Positions 35,723 through 46,568 of a stretch of 64,000 nt of DNA are shown here, in pieces. This stretch comes from Bdellovibrionales bacterium (GTDB taxonomy: Bacteria; Bdellovibrionota; Bdellovibrionia; Bdellovibrionales; Bdellovibrionaceae): contig JAFEAQ010000004.1 in NCBI GenBank assembly GCA_018266295.1, forward strand, positions 372,001-436,000. Reading direction: 5' to 3'. The first letter of the stretch is position 1, and each line of letters starts with the position of its first letter. The position numbers and the translations under genes are program-made. The notes under the pieces are model-generated. The model did not search any database, was not told the origin of the DNA, and saw only the letters and a list, made by a program, of their open reading frames with translations.

Positions 35723-36439
35723 ATGAAGCAGAAGTTGAAAGTGGGATTGGTCGGCGCCAGTGGCCGCATGGGACAAGAGATCACTGAGATTTTGAAAACA
35801 AAACCGGATCTCGAACTTCATCTTGCGGTTTGCAGATCAGCTTCTTTGGCTGAATTTGCCTACACGCGCGCTACACCAAGTTGTCCAGAGGCAAAAGAAG
35901 TCGACATCTGGATTGATTTCTCAAGCCCGGAGCTTTTGAAAAAACTTTTAACGGTTGCTTCGAAAAATAAAACACCGGTAGTTTCTGGAACAACAGGGCT
36001 GACTCCTGCTGATCAGGCGGCTTTGAAGCGAGCTGCGAAGAATATTCCGGTGCTTTGGGCCTCAAATATGAGTTTAGGCGTTGCGGTTGTGACGGAAGCG
36101 CTGAAGGTTTTTTCTCGTATCAGCAACTTTGATTTCCAAATCGAAGAGTTTCACCACAATCGTAAAAAAGATGCACCCAGCGGAACAGCAAAGAGTTTAC
36201 AAGAAAGCCTCGAAAAAGCCGTTGGCCGCAAACTGCCTGCCCCCCTTTCTATTCGTGGTGGTGGCATTTTCGGAATCCACAAAATTCACGCGATGGCCGA
36301 AGAAGAGCATATTGTGTTTGAGCATATGGCCTTAAATCGAGCTGTTTTTGCTCGTGGTGCGGTGGAAGCCGCCCAATGGTTGTGTTCGAAGAAAAAAGGC
36401 TTCTACAGCATGCGCGATGTTCTTTACAATAATGGCTGA
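35723..36439 (+). CDS. dapB: 4-hydroxy-tetrahydrodipicolinate reductase
   Basis: NAD(P)H-dependent reductase after DapA, 238 residues, slightly shorter than the E. coli enzyme (273). The Rossmann motif GLVGASGRMGQEI lies at the N terminus, then VVSGTTGLTP, WASNMSLGV and the substrate motif FHHNRKKDAPSGTA. The shortening is in the region between the first strand pair, where the segment after LHLAVCRSASL is brief. Its TGA overlaps the next ATG by one base, tying the HPPK-like gene to the dap operon. Confidence 0.95.
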   Translation: MKQKLKVGLVGASGRMGQEITEILKTKPDLELHLAVCRSASLAEFAYTRATPSCPEAKEVDIWIDFSSPELLKKLLTVASKNKTPVVSGTTGLTPADQAALKRAAKNIPVLWASNMSLGVAVVTEALKVFSRISNFDFQIEEFHHNRKKDAPSGTAKSLQESLEKAVGRKLPAPLSIRGGGIFGIHKIHAMAEEEHIVFEHMALNRAVFARGAVEAAQWLCSKKKGFYSMRDVLYNNG

Positions 36440-36924
36440 TGAAAGTTTTCAATCACCAGACGTTGGTTCACATTGTTACTGACTTAGTCGGCGGCACTCC
36501 CGTTGCGCAAAGTCTCGTCACTGAAATGGGGAAGATCGGCGAAATTACCGCCGTTTCATCCGTTTATAAGCGCTACCTCAGCAATAGCCGTGTGGACCTC
36601 AATGCAAATATTGAAGCGGTCGTGCGCTTAGCGACGGATTGCGAAGTGGACGAGCTTCTGTGGTATTTCAAGCAGTACGTGAAAGACAAAAAGGCATCAT
36701 TGAACCTCCTGTCTTACGATGACTTGGTGGTTTTGTCACCGCAGCTCACCTTGCCACACCCGAGCCTCCATACGGACTTCCTTATTGTTCGCTGTGCTTC
36801 CGAAGCATGGACGCAGTTTGAACACCCGATTATTCAGAAAACGCTGAGTGAAATCACTTCTTTGACCTTTCCTGCTATGGATGCTGAGTTTTTCATGCAA
36901 GGCAAAAGCTTGGTTGCTTTTTAA
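36439..36924 (+). CDS. Degenerate HPPK-like (FolK-related) protein
   Basis: A 161-residue protein that follows the layout of 6-hydroxymethylpterin pyrophosphokinase. [12 protein letters not shown] (35-46) lines up with the family's strand and S-x-x-Y motif. [20 protein letters not shown] (57-76) matches the N-A-V-V to L-L-x-x-L block. [15 protein letters not shown] (103-117) matches the L-P-H-P-R-L-H-E-R-x-F-V hallmark. The catalytic D-L-D-I-L-L-Y element reads SLNLLSY (87-93), so both magnesium-binding aspartates are Ser87 and Asn89, and the N-terminal G-S-N-L-G-D loop is absent. Kinase activity is therefore unlikely. It may be a pseudoenzyme with a binding role. Start overlaps the dapB stop. 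Confidence 0.6.
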   Translation: MKVFNHQTLVHIVTDLVGGTPVAQSLVTEMGKIGEITAVSSVYKRYLSNSRVDLNANIEAVVRLATDCEVDELLWYFKQYVKDKKASLNLLSYDDLVVLSPQLTLPHPSLHTDFLIVRCASEAWTQFEHPIIQKTLSEITSLTFPAMDAEFFMQGKSLVAF

Positions 36925-36962
36925 TATCAGCAGACGTACAAAAAAGGGAATTGGAGGAGACT

Positions 36963-37607
36963 ATGAAGTTCTTTATCGACACGGCTGAAATCGAAGAAAT
37001 CAGACAAGCTAACCTGCGTGGTTGGGTAGATGGTGTAACAACTAATCCATCTTTGATTGCTAAATCTGGAAAGGATTTCTTCACCGTTATTAAAGAAATT
37101 TGCAAAGAAGTTTCTGGTCCCGTTTCCGCAGAGGTTATCAGCCTGAAAGCGGATGAGATGGTTCGCGAAGGCTTGGAGCTTGCGAAGCTTGCCAGCAATG
37201 TTGTTGTGAAAATTCCTATGTGCGAAGACGGCATGATTGCTGTTAAGAAATTAAAAGCTGAAGGCATCAAGACCAACGTCACGTTAGTGTTCTCGCCAAT
37301 GCAAGCGTTGCTAGCTGCTAAAGCTGGCGCGACAATGGTTTCTCCGTTCGTAGGTCGTCTTGATGATATTGGTGTCGAAGGCATGCAGATGGTTAATCAG
37401 GTTATTCAAATGTACCAAAACTACGACTTTGATACTGAAGTTCTCGTAGCAAGTGTGCGTAGCCCGATGCATATCCAAATCGCGGCTGAAATGGGCGCTG
37501 ATATCGCGACCATTCCATTCAAAGTTATGCAGCAAATGACTCATCATCCGCTTACAGACAAAGGTATTAAGATGTTTATGGATGATTGGGCGAAGGCTAA
37601 GAAGTAA
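36963..37607 (+). CDS. Transaldolase-family protein (TalC/fructose-6-phosphate aldolase type)
   Basis: A 214-residue short-form transaldolase. It shows [34 protein letters not shown], the Schiff-base Lys83 in [27 protein letters not shown], and [13 protein letters not shown]. This length is shared by TalC transaldolases and FSA aldolases, which sequence alone cannot separate safely. The start ATG 36963 has GGAGGAG 6 bases upstream; the in-frame TTG at 36951 is part of that site. It probably links the pentose phosphate pathway to glycolysis. Confidence 0.93.
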   Translation: MKFFIDTAEIEEIRQANLRGWVDGVTTNPSLIAKSGKDFFTVIKEICKEVSGPVSAEVISLKADEMVREGLELAKLASNVVVKIPMCEDGMIAVKKLKAEGIKTNVTLVFSPMQALLAAKAGATMVSPFVGRLDDIGVEGMQMVNQVIQMYQNYDFDTEVLVASVRSPMHIQIAAEMGADIATIPFKVMQQMTHHPLTDKGIKMFMDDWAKAKK

Positions 37608-37610
37608 TCC

Positions 37611-38048
37611 ATGAAAAAGGTCTGGGTATCGTCGTTGCTATCGCTTTTAGTCTTCGCGGGTTGTCAAACCAGCGGAGTCTATTTGCGTGAGACGCCATTA
37701 AACGTGAGCGATACCCGCAAGGCCGTTGTTTCCGTCATTGGCCAACCTCGTTTGACGAGTGAAAACGGCCGTGAACTCCTCTCTAAGTACTACGATCGTA
37801 AAGGAAATTCCGACGATCAGATGAAAACGGCTCGTGAGCGCCTCACGACGCATGTTACGATCCTTGGCGACCGCCGCCCTTACGACATCCAGATCGAAGT
37901 CGTGGTCGAGATCCGCGATAAAGAAGGCGTCTATCAGATCGTCGAGCGCGATGACGCTCGTGCTGAAAAAATCGCAAAAGACATCCAAAAAGCTCTTGTC
38001 CAAAGTCGCGACAACCGCAACATCATTGACGATTTCAAGCCCTACTAA
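37611..38048 (+). CDS. Lipoprotein, function unknown
   Basis: A 145-residue lipoprotein, MKKVWVSSLLSLLVFAGC, lipobox FAGC. The mature part begins QTSGVYLRETPLNVSDTRKA and contains an alternating charged region (DIQIEVVVEIRDKEGVYQIVERDDARAEK) that may form a small alpha/beta domain. It starts 3 bases after the transaldolase stop and could be cotranscribed. No family is recognised. Confidence 0.75.
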   Translation: MKKVWVSSLLSLLVFAGCQTSGVYLRETPLNVSDTRKAVVSVIGQPRLTSENGRELLSKYYDRKGNSDDQMKTARERLTTHVTILGDRRPYDIQIEVVVEIRDKEGVYQIVERDDARAEKIAKDIQKALVQSRDNRNIIDDFKPY

Positions 38049-38097
38049 ATATCATTAAAGAATAGTCAAATATGGATATTTGACAGGGGTTTATAGT

Positions 38098-40008
38098 TTG
38101 ATTGGTAAGGCGCTAGTTCTGCCTACTCTTATGTTCGCACTCGTTTCGATTCTTCCTGTGACCGCGGGAAAATTGAAGTTCGTTCCTATTTATAAAACCC
38201 TTACGATTAAAGCGAACAAAAAACTTCCTCCGCACATTGCCTATATGGATAGTCATTTCGAATCTCAAGATAATGAGTGGAATGATCTCGAGAAAAAAAC
38301 AAAGCAGCCAATCGGTGTTGGCTTGAACGAGGTGGGCGTGCAAGGTCCTTACGTGCTGACGCAAAAACGTGCGCTCGAAGGATTCACTATTCATAAGAGT
38401 GTTGAGACTGTTGCTCTGAACACTTCCGGCGTTTACAAAACGAGCGCTCAAGCTGTTCAAGAAAACGAAGGACCGCAGTGGTTGAAAAATATCGTGCGTG
38501 AGCCGGCAGCTTTGGGTAAAGCTCCTGCTGTGCAAGAAGAGCGTCCGCAAAACATGATGGCGGCAAAACGCGTGACAGGTCCGATTGAATTGACTCAAGG
38601 ACTTGCGGTTACCAATGAGCATCACATCGAAATTCGTCGCAGTGATGAGGGCGTCTTTCGTGAAATGGGTCAAGTTGATCTAATGAAAGGCTCTTACAGC
38701 ATCGATATCGATGAGGCGACCGGCGCCATAGTTGCAAGACTGCTTGATAAATCCGGCATTGTTCTTGGTGAGGGTAGCATTCGCTTGAGCAAGCTTCAAG
38801 TGGGTGAAGGCCGTTTGATCTATGGTCCGCGTCTTGAAATCTCTCCGAGCCCGACTTGGACAGGAAAAGTCTCTTACTACTATCCAAATACTAAGAAAAC
38901 AGCGGCCCCTCCCTATGTCACAACATTCGGTGGTCAAAACCAAGTTGTTGTGAACCAAAAGGGCGAAATCAGTTTGGATAATGTTTCTAAGAACTCAACG
39001 ACGATTGTTCGTGCTGAAGCTGAAGACTATATGCCAGCAAGCAAGATCATGGTTGCAGGTGAAAAATCTTTTGGTATTTCTATGTTCCCGAATTCGATGA
39101 TGGAGGCTTTGAAAACCATCGTTGCAGATCAGAAGAACATGGTTCATAGCCGTCTTAAAGATAGCTCGATCGTTTGGGGTACAGCGACTCTTGATGGCAA
39201 ACCGCTTTCAGGAGTGACAGTAATTTCCGAAACCGATCCAGAAGCCAAAGCGATTTACTTTAATGAGTTTCTCATTCCAGATCCGAAGCTGACTTCAACA
39301 AGCTCTAGCGGATTGTATGCTTTTGTCGACCTTGGTGAGGGCTTTCATGCCCTGCTCGCGCAAAGAGGTGATTCTTATTTTGGTCACCAAAATGTTGAAG
39401 TTGAAGCTGGCAGTGTTGCTATTGGCGATATTCAAAGCACTTTACACACAGAACCGGTTCGCGTTCGCGCGTTTGATGCGTTTAGTGGTGAGCCCGTTTC
39501 TTTAGTAGCAAATCTGCAAAGCTTATCTGAGCCACTGCAAATTAATGAGGGCTCCGCATCGATTGTACTACCGCAAGTTTCTCGTATGAGCATGATCTAT
39601 ACTGAAGCACCGGCAGCTTACGTGAGCGCAAATTATTTCTATAACGATCAAGATTCTTTCATTCACTTACCAATGATTAATCCTGAGTGGCTCGCTGAAC
39701 TTAAAACAATTGCAAAAGCGAATGAGACTCCACAAACAGGAACCATCATTGGTTTCTTTGGTGAAGAAAGATTTGAAGCTTATCTTGCGGGCCAAGACAA
39801 AGATTCACCGGCGACAATTATTTACTTTGATGCTGCAGGAAGAGTTGTTGATGGTCGCCAGGGAGTTGCTGGCGGTGGTTTTGTGATCTTCAATGCGCCT
39901 TACGGCACCCAAGAAACTGTGATCGTCGGCGCATCGGAGAAAGTTTTCTCTAAAGTCGTTCCAGTCGATACCGACACAGTTTCAGTTCTAAACTTTACTT
40001 CTTACTAG
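38098..40008 (+). CDS. Large exported protein with a carboxypeptidase-regulatory-like domain
   Basis: A 636-residue protein. I start it at TTG 38098, with AGGGG about 7 bases upstream, giving signal peptide MIGKALVLPTLMFALVSILPVTAG. A TTG at 38080 would add six residues. The mature protein is beta-rich. Around residues 360-430 the segment GTATLDGKPLSGVTVISE to SSGLYAFVDLGEGFHALLAQR resembles a carboxypeptidase-regulatory/SpaA-like beta sandwich, and several similar strands follow. It is probably a surface or periplasmic structural protein. The last 14 bases overlap the end of the convergent murD gene, with no terminator between them. Confidence 0.75.
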   Translation: MIGKALVLPTLMFALVSILPVTAGKLKFVPIYKTLTIKANKKLPPHIAYMDSHFESQDNEWNDLEKKTKQPIGVGLNEVGVQGPYVLTQKRALEGFTIHKSVETVALNTSGVYKTSAQAVQENEGPQWLKNIVREPAALGKAPAVQEERPQNMMAAKRVTGPIELTQGLAVTNEHHIEIRRSDEGVFREMGQVDLMKGSYSIDIDEATGAIVARLLDKSGIVLGEGSIRLSKLQVGEGRLIYGPRLEISPSPTWTGKVSYYYPNTKKTAAPPYVTTFGGQNQVVVNQKGEISLDNVSKNSTTIVRAEAEDYMPASKIMVAGEKSFGISMFPNSMMEALKTIVADQKNMVHSRLKDSSIVWGTATLDGKPLSGVTVISETDPEAKAIYFNEFLIPDPKLTSTSSSGLYAFVDLGEGFHALLAQRGDSYFGHQNVEVEAGSVAIGDIQSTLHTEPVRVRAFDAFSGEPVSLVANLQSLSEPLQINEGSASIVLPQVSRMSMIYTEAPAAYVSANYFYNDQDSFIHLPMINPEWLAELKTIAKANETPQTGTIIGFFGEERFEAYLAGQDKDSPATIIYFDAAGRVVDGRQGVAGGGFVIFNAPYGTQETVIVGASEKVFSKVVPVDTDTVSVLNFTSY

Positions 40009-41284
40009 AATAGAAGCCCTTTACCATTTCTTTAAAAACACGGCCGCGATCTTCGAAGCTTTTAAACTCGTCCAGGCTTGTTCCGCCGGGACTTAGTAAA
40101 ACAATGTCATTACTTTGAACGTGAGAAAAAACATCATTCAATGCCTCGCCAAGGGTTGCAAATTGAGGACCTGGCAGGCCAGATTTGCTTTGAGCCACTG
40201 CGCGCCCTTCCCCGAAAAAGGAGAAATAGGTTCTTGGCAAGATTCCGATTTCAGAAATCTCTTCCCAAGGAAGATTTTTATCACGCCCACCGATTAAAAG
40301 GTGCAAGCGTCCATTCGGAGCTAAGTATTCATGCGCCACTTCGGCCGCTGTGATCACACTATCAAGAGCTGTTGCTTTGCTGTCGTTAATGTAACGAACG
40401 CCATCAAAGATGCCGACGTTTTCAAGACGATGCTCAAGTCCTTCAAAACCTTTCATTCCTTGAATGGCAGAAATAGGCCAATGGCAATGCAACGCAATTT
40501 GCGAAGCCAAAGCTAAGTTATCCTGATTATGGGACCCTAGCAGGGCACTTTGAGAAAGCGCATGAGGCATTAAGGCCTTGTCCTGACGGGAAACAATCAC
40601 ACAACGAGAGAACTCCGGTTGCTTTTCTGCGAAGCTGACAAGATCACCCCCGTTTTTATTGAGAAACATAGCTCCTGATGTCTGATCAATCATATGCCAC
40701 TTGGTAAGATAGTAATCTTTAAGGGAGTCGTATCTTTCCATATGGTTTGCCGACAAAAAGGTAATTGCTGAGTGATCGAGCTTGAGATCCTTACAATTTT
40801 CAAGCTGATAACTGGAAAGCTCAAGCACGATCCATTGAGCCCGCGGCCGTTTTCCGGTGAGGACTCCTAAAGCATAATCACAGAATGGAGTGCCAAGGTT
40901 GCCACCTACAAAAGCGTTTTTATCAAAGGCAGCAAGACCGGCGCCCAAAAGTGAAACTGTCGTACTTTTACCTAGAGAGCCTGTCACGCCAATAACTTTT
41001 TCATCTGCAAGAACTTCGCAGGCAAGATTGATTTCGCTTGTGATTACCACCCCGGACTTTTGGGCTTCAATAATCCAAGAAGACTTTAGCGGGACCCCTG
41101 GAGAAACCACGAGTGTTTTTGGTCTTCCTTGGGACATCAAAGTTTGGGGATCTTTAAATTGAGCGGGAGCTTTTTGATCAAAGGTCAGAACGTCCTCACG
41201 CTTCAGGCCGCGAGCCAACAAAAAGCGCTCGGCACTTTCCCCACTTCTAGCCATTCCTACGATTGCAACCGGTGTTTGAATCAT
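39995..41284 (-). CDS. murD: UDP-N-acetylmuramoyl-L-alanine:D-glutamate ligase
   Basis: Mur ligase that adds D-Glu to the peptidoglycan stem, 429 residues. It contains the ATP loop GVTGSLGKSTTVSLLG, FVGGNLGTPF, VLELSSYQLE, LSANHMERYDSL, INDSKATALDSVI and LLIGGRDKNLPWEE, all typical of MurD. The N-terminal domain starts TPVAIVGMARSGESAERFLL. ATG 41284 has GAGGGAG upstream; the open frame extends to 41383 but lacks signals and runs into the divergent gene. The lysine of the usual G-x-x-G-K-S/T motif is present. The gene stands apart from any mur-fts cluster. Confidence 0.94.
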   Translation of the reverse strand: MIQTPVAIVGMARSGESAERFLLARGLKREDVLTFDQKAPAQFKDPQTLMSQGRPKTLVVSPGVPLKSSWIIEAQKSGVVITSEINLACEVLADEKVIGVTGSLGKSTTVSLLGAGLAAFDKNAFVGGNLGTPFCDYALGVLTGKRPRAQWIVLELSSYQLENCKDLKLDHSAITFLSANHMERYDSLKDYYLTKWHMIDQTSGAMFLNKNGGDLVSFAEKQPEFSRCVIVSRQDKALMPHALSQSALLGSHNQDNLALASQIALHCHWPISAIQGMKGFEGLEHRLENVGIFDGVRYINDSKATALDSVITAAEVAHEYLAPNGRLHLLIGGRDKNLPWEEISEIGILPRTYFSFFGEGRAVAQSKSGLPGPQFATLGEALNDVFSHVQSNDIVLLSPGGTSLDEFKSFEDRGRVFKEMVKGFYSSKK

Positions 41285-41361
41285 GAACTCCCTCGTCCTC
41301 GCGAAATAATGACTTAAATTTGGCCCTTTGCAAAGGAATGATTCTAGGTCAAAATTAAATA

Positions 41362-42813
41362 ATGAACGGCGAAACTTCTCCAAGCTTCAAAAGCGCAAAA
41401 TACACAGCCATTATTAGCGACCTGCATCTGTGCGAGGCCGAGCCTATTAATCCCAAGTTTCCCCTCTGGAAAAAGTTTAAGACCAAGCAGTTTTTTTTCG
41501 ACGATATCTTCACAAATTTTCTGCAGGAAATAGAAAACAAAGCCAAAGGCGAAATCGTCGAGTTGGTTTTGAACGGCGATATTTTTGATTTTGATAGCGT
41601 CCTGCGTTTGCCTGAAGAGCCGATTTTTAGAGTGAGCCGTCTTGAAAAAAGACGCGGTCTTTATCCGCGTGCTGAGCGTTCTAGTTTCAAAATCAAAGTG
41701 ATTCTTGAGGACCATGCGATCTTTATGCGTTCATTGCGTGAGTTCATCCGTCGCGGAAATCGTGTAGTCTTTGTGATCGGTAATCACGATCTTGAGCTTC
41801 ACTTTCCGGAAGTTCAGCAAGAAGTTCGTCACGCATTGGATCTGACGGAAGAACAACAACATCAGGTTCGCTTTGTGGAATGGTTTTATATTTCAAATGA
41901 AGACACCCTGATTGAACACGGAAACCAGTACGATCCTTATTGTATGTGTGAGGACCCGATCAACCCGTATGTGCAAGGATATAACTTTGTTTCGCTCAGG
42001 CTGCCGTTTGGAAATCTCGCGTGCCGGTATATCATGAACGGCTTGGGATTCTTTAATCCCCATGTCGATTCAAACTACATCATGGGTATTACAGATTATG
42101 TGATGGTCTTTTTGCGTTACATGGCCCGCGCTCAGCCCTTCATGGTCCTTACTTGGTTCTTTGGGTCGATCATGACCCTGATTCAATCCTTTAAAGACCG
42201 CTTGGCGGCGCCCATCCGGAATCCACTCAAGATTGAAGACCGTATTGAGGCCATTGCCCGTAATTCAAACGCCGAACCGAGGATGGTGCGCGAGATGAAA
42301 GAGCTTTTTGTGGCTCCGGCGGCCAGCAATCCGTTCTTGCTTGCCCGCGAGCTGTGGTTGGACCGGGCTTTCTTGATTTGTGTCGCGTTCTTTTTGATCT
42401 TTGAGCTGATGATTTTTGTTCGGCAGGTATATGATTTGTCGTTTTTCTGGGCATTTATTCCGATGTTCATCTTGCTGCCGTTTTTTCTCTTTTATAGCAA
42501 ATCCGTTACTTCGTTGGTTTCCAGTTATAAAGAGCCGAATGAAAGAATCTTGGCGATGACGAGTACGATTACGAAGGTCAAACGCGTCATCTATGGGCAT
42601 ACTCATCACGTTCGCCACGAAATGATTGGCGCAGTAGAACACTTGAACTCAGGCTGCTGGTCACCGGCTTTTTTAGATATCGAGTGTACGAAACCACTGG
42701 ATCAGAAAACGTACGTGTGGATTTCTCCCCTTGAAACCGGAGAAAGACAGGCGGAACTTTACAAATTTATCGACGGACAATCGCAACTCTTTATGTCGGC
42801 AGGCATTCGCTAG
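41362..42813 (+). CDS. Membrane-associated metallophosphoesterase
   Basis: A 483-residue calcineurin-like phosphoesterase. Metal ligands are seen as Asp20/His22 (SDLHL), Asp73 (LNGDIFD), Asn141/His142 (GNHDLE), His186 (IEHGNQYD) and His413/His415 (GHTHH). Between GNHD and GHTH lies an insertion of about 200 residues with hydrophobic segments at roughly 258-275, 336-353 and 359-379, so the two halves of the active site are joined through membrane helices. The fold recalls LpxH/UDP-sugar hydrolases, but the membrane insert is different. The substrate is unknown. murD is divergent, 77 bases away. Confidence 0.85.
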   Translation: MNGETSPSFKSAKYTAIISDLHLCEAEPINPKFPLWKKFKTKQFFFDDIFTNFLQEIENKAKGEIVELVLNGDIFDFDSVLRLPEEPIFRVSRLEKRRGLYPRAERSSFKIKVILEDHAIFMRSLREFIRRGNRVVFVIGNHDLELHFPEVQQEVRHALDLTEEQQHQVRFVEWFYISNEDTLIEHGNQYDPYCMCEDPINPYVQGYNFVSLRLPFGNLACRYIMNGLGFFNPHVDSNYIMGITDYVMVFLRYMARAQPFMVLTWFFGSIMTLIQSFKDRLAAPIRNPLKIEDRIEAIARNSNAEPRMVREMKELFVAPAASNPFLLARELWLDRAFLICVAFFLIFELMIFVRQVYDLSFFWAFIPMFILLPFFLFYSKSVTSLVSSYKEPNERILAMTSTITKVKRVIYGHTHHVRHEMIGAVEHLNSGCWSPAFLDIECTKPLDQKTYVWISPLETGERQAELYKFIDGQSQLFMSAGIR

Positions 42814-42920
42814 TTAAAAAAGCCTTTGTTATGCGCCGCGCGAAAAATAGAATTTGTCAATGACCAGGCGCTATGCAAACCTCTTAATGTTTTTAAAAGC
42901 GAAAACGGAGGCTAAGGACT

Positions 42921-43115
42921 ATGTCAGAAGTACTAGTTGTAACTAGCAAAGTAAAAAAATTGATCAAGGAAAAAGGCGGAATGAATACTTCTGCTGAAAC
43001 GATCGACGTTTTGAGCAAAGCGATTGAGCAACTCTGCCTTAAAGGCATTGATAGCGCGAAAGCTGACGGTCGCAAGACTGTAATGGCTCGTGATATCGTT
43101 ATTGATCACTTGTAG
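42921..43115 (+). CDS. Bacterial histone (single histone-fold protein)
   Basis: A 64-residue protein that is one histone fold. Helix 1 is SKVKKLIKEKG, loop 1 GMNTS, long helix 2 AETIDVLSKAIEQLCLKGID to SAKADG, loop 2 RKTV and helix 3 MARDIVIDHL. The archaeal-type motif R-x-T-x-x-x-x-D is intact (Arg51, Thr53, Asp58), the arginine-aspartate clamp of histone dimers. It resembles Bd0055/HBb of Bdellovibrio bacteriovorus, an abundant chromatin protein. There are no tails. The start has GGAGG and AAGGA upstream. It is monocistronic, with its own terminator at 43157. Confidence 0.9.
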   Translation: MSEVLVVTSKVKKLIKEKGGMNTSAETIDVLSKAIEQLCLKGIDSAKADGRKTVMARDIVIDHL

Positions 43116-43156
43116 AAATTAGCCTTACACCACGGGCTTTTTATTTCGAACTTTAA

Positions 43157-43189
43157 AAAGAAGCTCGCAAGGGCTTCTTTTTTTATTTT
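43157..43189 (+). terminator. Terminator behind the histone gene
   Basis: AAAGAAGC (43157-43164) pairs with GCTTCTTT (43173-43180), followed by TTTTATTTTT. Confidence 0.85.
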
Positions 43190-43214
43190 TGTGGCTTATG
43201 CTTTAGGTAAAGCT

Positions 43215-43775
43215 ATGGAAAAAGTATTTCCGCCATCGAAAATTCCACTCACCCACGCCCTACTTAAACGAAGAAACATCAAAGACGTTTATTCTGCTTT
43301 CGAATGTGTCGATAGTGATCGCACGCGTTTGCGTGAATTTCTGCCCTGGGTGGATGCTTCGAAGTCCGTTGAAGATCAAGTTTGGTATGTTGGCGAATGT
43401 CTCAAGGATTGGGATGCCGGCAAACTCTTCGATTACGGAATATTTAATGCTGAGGATGAGTTTATCGGTGCGATGGGCGTTCATAATATTCAATGGGACC
43501 ATAATCGCTGTGAAATCGGTTACTGGATTCATCAAAGATATGAAGGCCAAGGGTTTATCACATCAGCTTTGCAGGCTTTAGAAAAAGAATTCTTTGGAAT
43601 GGGTTTTCATCGCATTGAGATTCGTTGCGATCCTCACAACAAGAAATCGGCATCAGTTCCAATTCGAAATGGCTATACCTTTGAAGGCATTCTTCGCCAA
43701 GATACTCTGCGTGCCGGAAGCTATCGTGATACGGCAGTCTATGCGAAGCTTAAGACTGACCTAAAAAAAGCATAG
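43215..43775 (+). CDS. GNAT-family N-acetyltransferase (RimJ/RimL type)
   Basis: A 186-residue acetyltransferase. The GNAT core is visible: EFIGAMGVHNIQ (strand), CEIGYWIHQRYEGQGFITSAL (acetyl-CoA loop with R-Y-E-G-Q-G), LQALEKEFF, HRIEIRCDPHNKKSASVPIRNGYTFEGILR. The RimL-like group acetylates ribosomal proteins or small molecules. ATG 43215 has AGGTAAAG upstream, whereas the frame back to 43191 lies in the histone terminator. The last 26 bases overlap the convergent gene. Its place beside the histone gene is notable, but a functional link is only a guess. Confidence 0.88.
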   Translation: MEKVFPPSKIPLTHALLKRRNIKDVYSAFECVDSDRTRLREFLPWVDASKSVEDQVWYVGECLKDWDAGKLFDYGIFNAEDEFIGAMGVHNIQWDHNRCEIGYWIHQRYEGQGFITSALQALEKEFFGMGFHRIEIRCDPHNKKSASVPIRNGYTFEGILRQDTLRAGSYRDTAVYAKLKTDLKKA

Positions 43776-44190
43776 CTCCACCAATTAAGATCGAGCTCAG
43801 CACACCGATAAAAAGAATCCAGGCCACCATACGGCGCTTGAATTTTGTTTTGTCTGCCTTTGCGCGCACAAAGACATCTTCGCTTGTATCCGTTTCAAGC
43901 TCTTTTGGAAATTCCGGTAACTCCGTTGGAAAGCCAAGGCGCTCCAGAGTTTTAGAAATCTTTGATAGATCTTTGGTTGCCAAGGTGACGTAGAAAATCT
44001 GGCCAAGATATTGTTCTGTCCGATACTCCACTTGATTAACGAGGTTTGAGAAATTATTGGAGCTAAATTTCTTCTCAGCATCTTCGTCTTTTTGAATTTC
44101 AAAAGGAATATTTTTTAGCTGAAGTTCGCGTACGAAGCTATCGAGCTCTTGCGGAGTTAAAGGACCGTACTGAACTGTCTTATCTGCCAT
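43750..44190 (-). CDS. Tail-anchored membrane protein, function unknown
   Basis: A 146-residue protein, MADKTVQYGPLTPQELDSFV, with an N-terminal soluble part that alternates charged helices and strands (ELQLKNIPFEIQKDEDAEKK, GQIFYVTLATKDLSKISKTL) and a single C-terminal membrane helix (MVAWILFIGVLSSILIGGAMLFL) preceded by KFKRR. This suggests a cytosolic domain anchored by its tail. It starts 2 bases after the ligA stop and is likely cotranscribed with it. It overlaps the GNAT gene by 26 bases at the 3' end. The family is unknown. Confidence 0.75.
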   Translation of the reverse strand: MADKTVQYGPLTPQELDSFVRELQLKNIPFEIQKDEDAEKKFSSNNFSNLVNQVEYRTEQYLGQIFYVTLATKDLSKISKTLERLGFPTELPEFPKELETDTSEDVFVRAKADKTKFKRRMVAWILFIGVLSSILIGGAMLFLGQS

Positions 44191-44192
44191 AT

Positions 44193-46560
<2,368 letters not shown>

Positions 46561-46568
46561 GGAATAAA

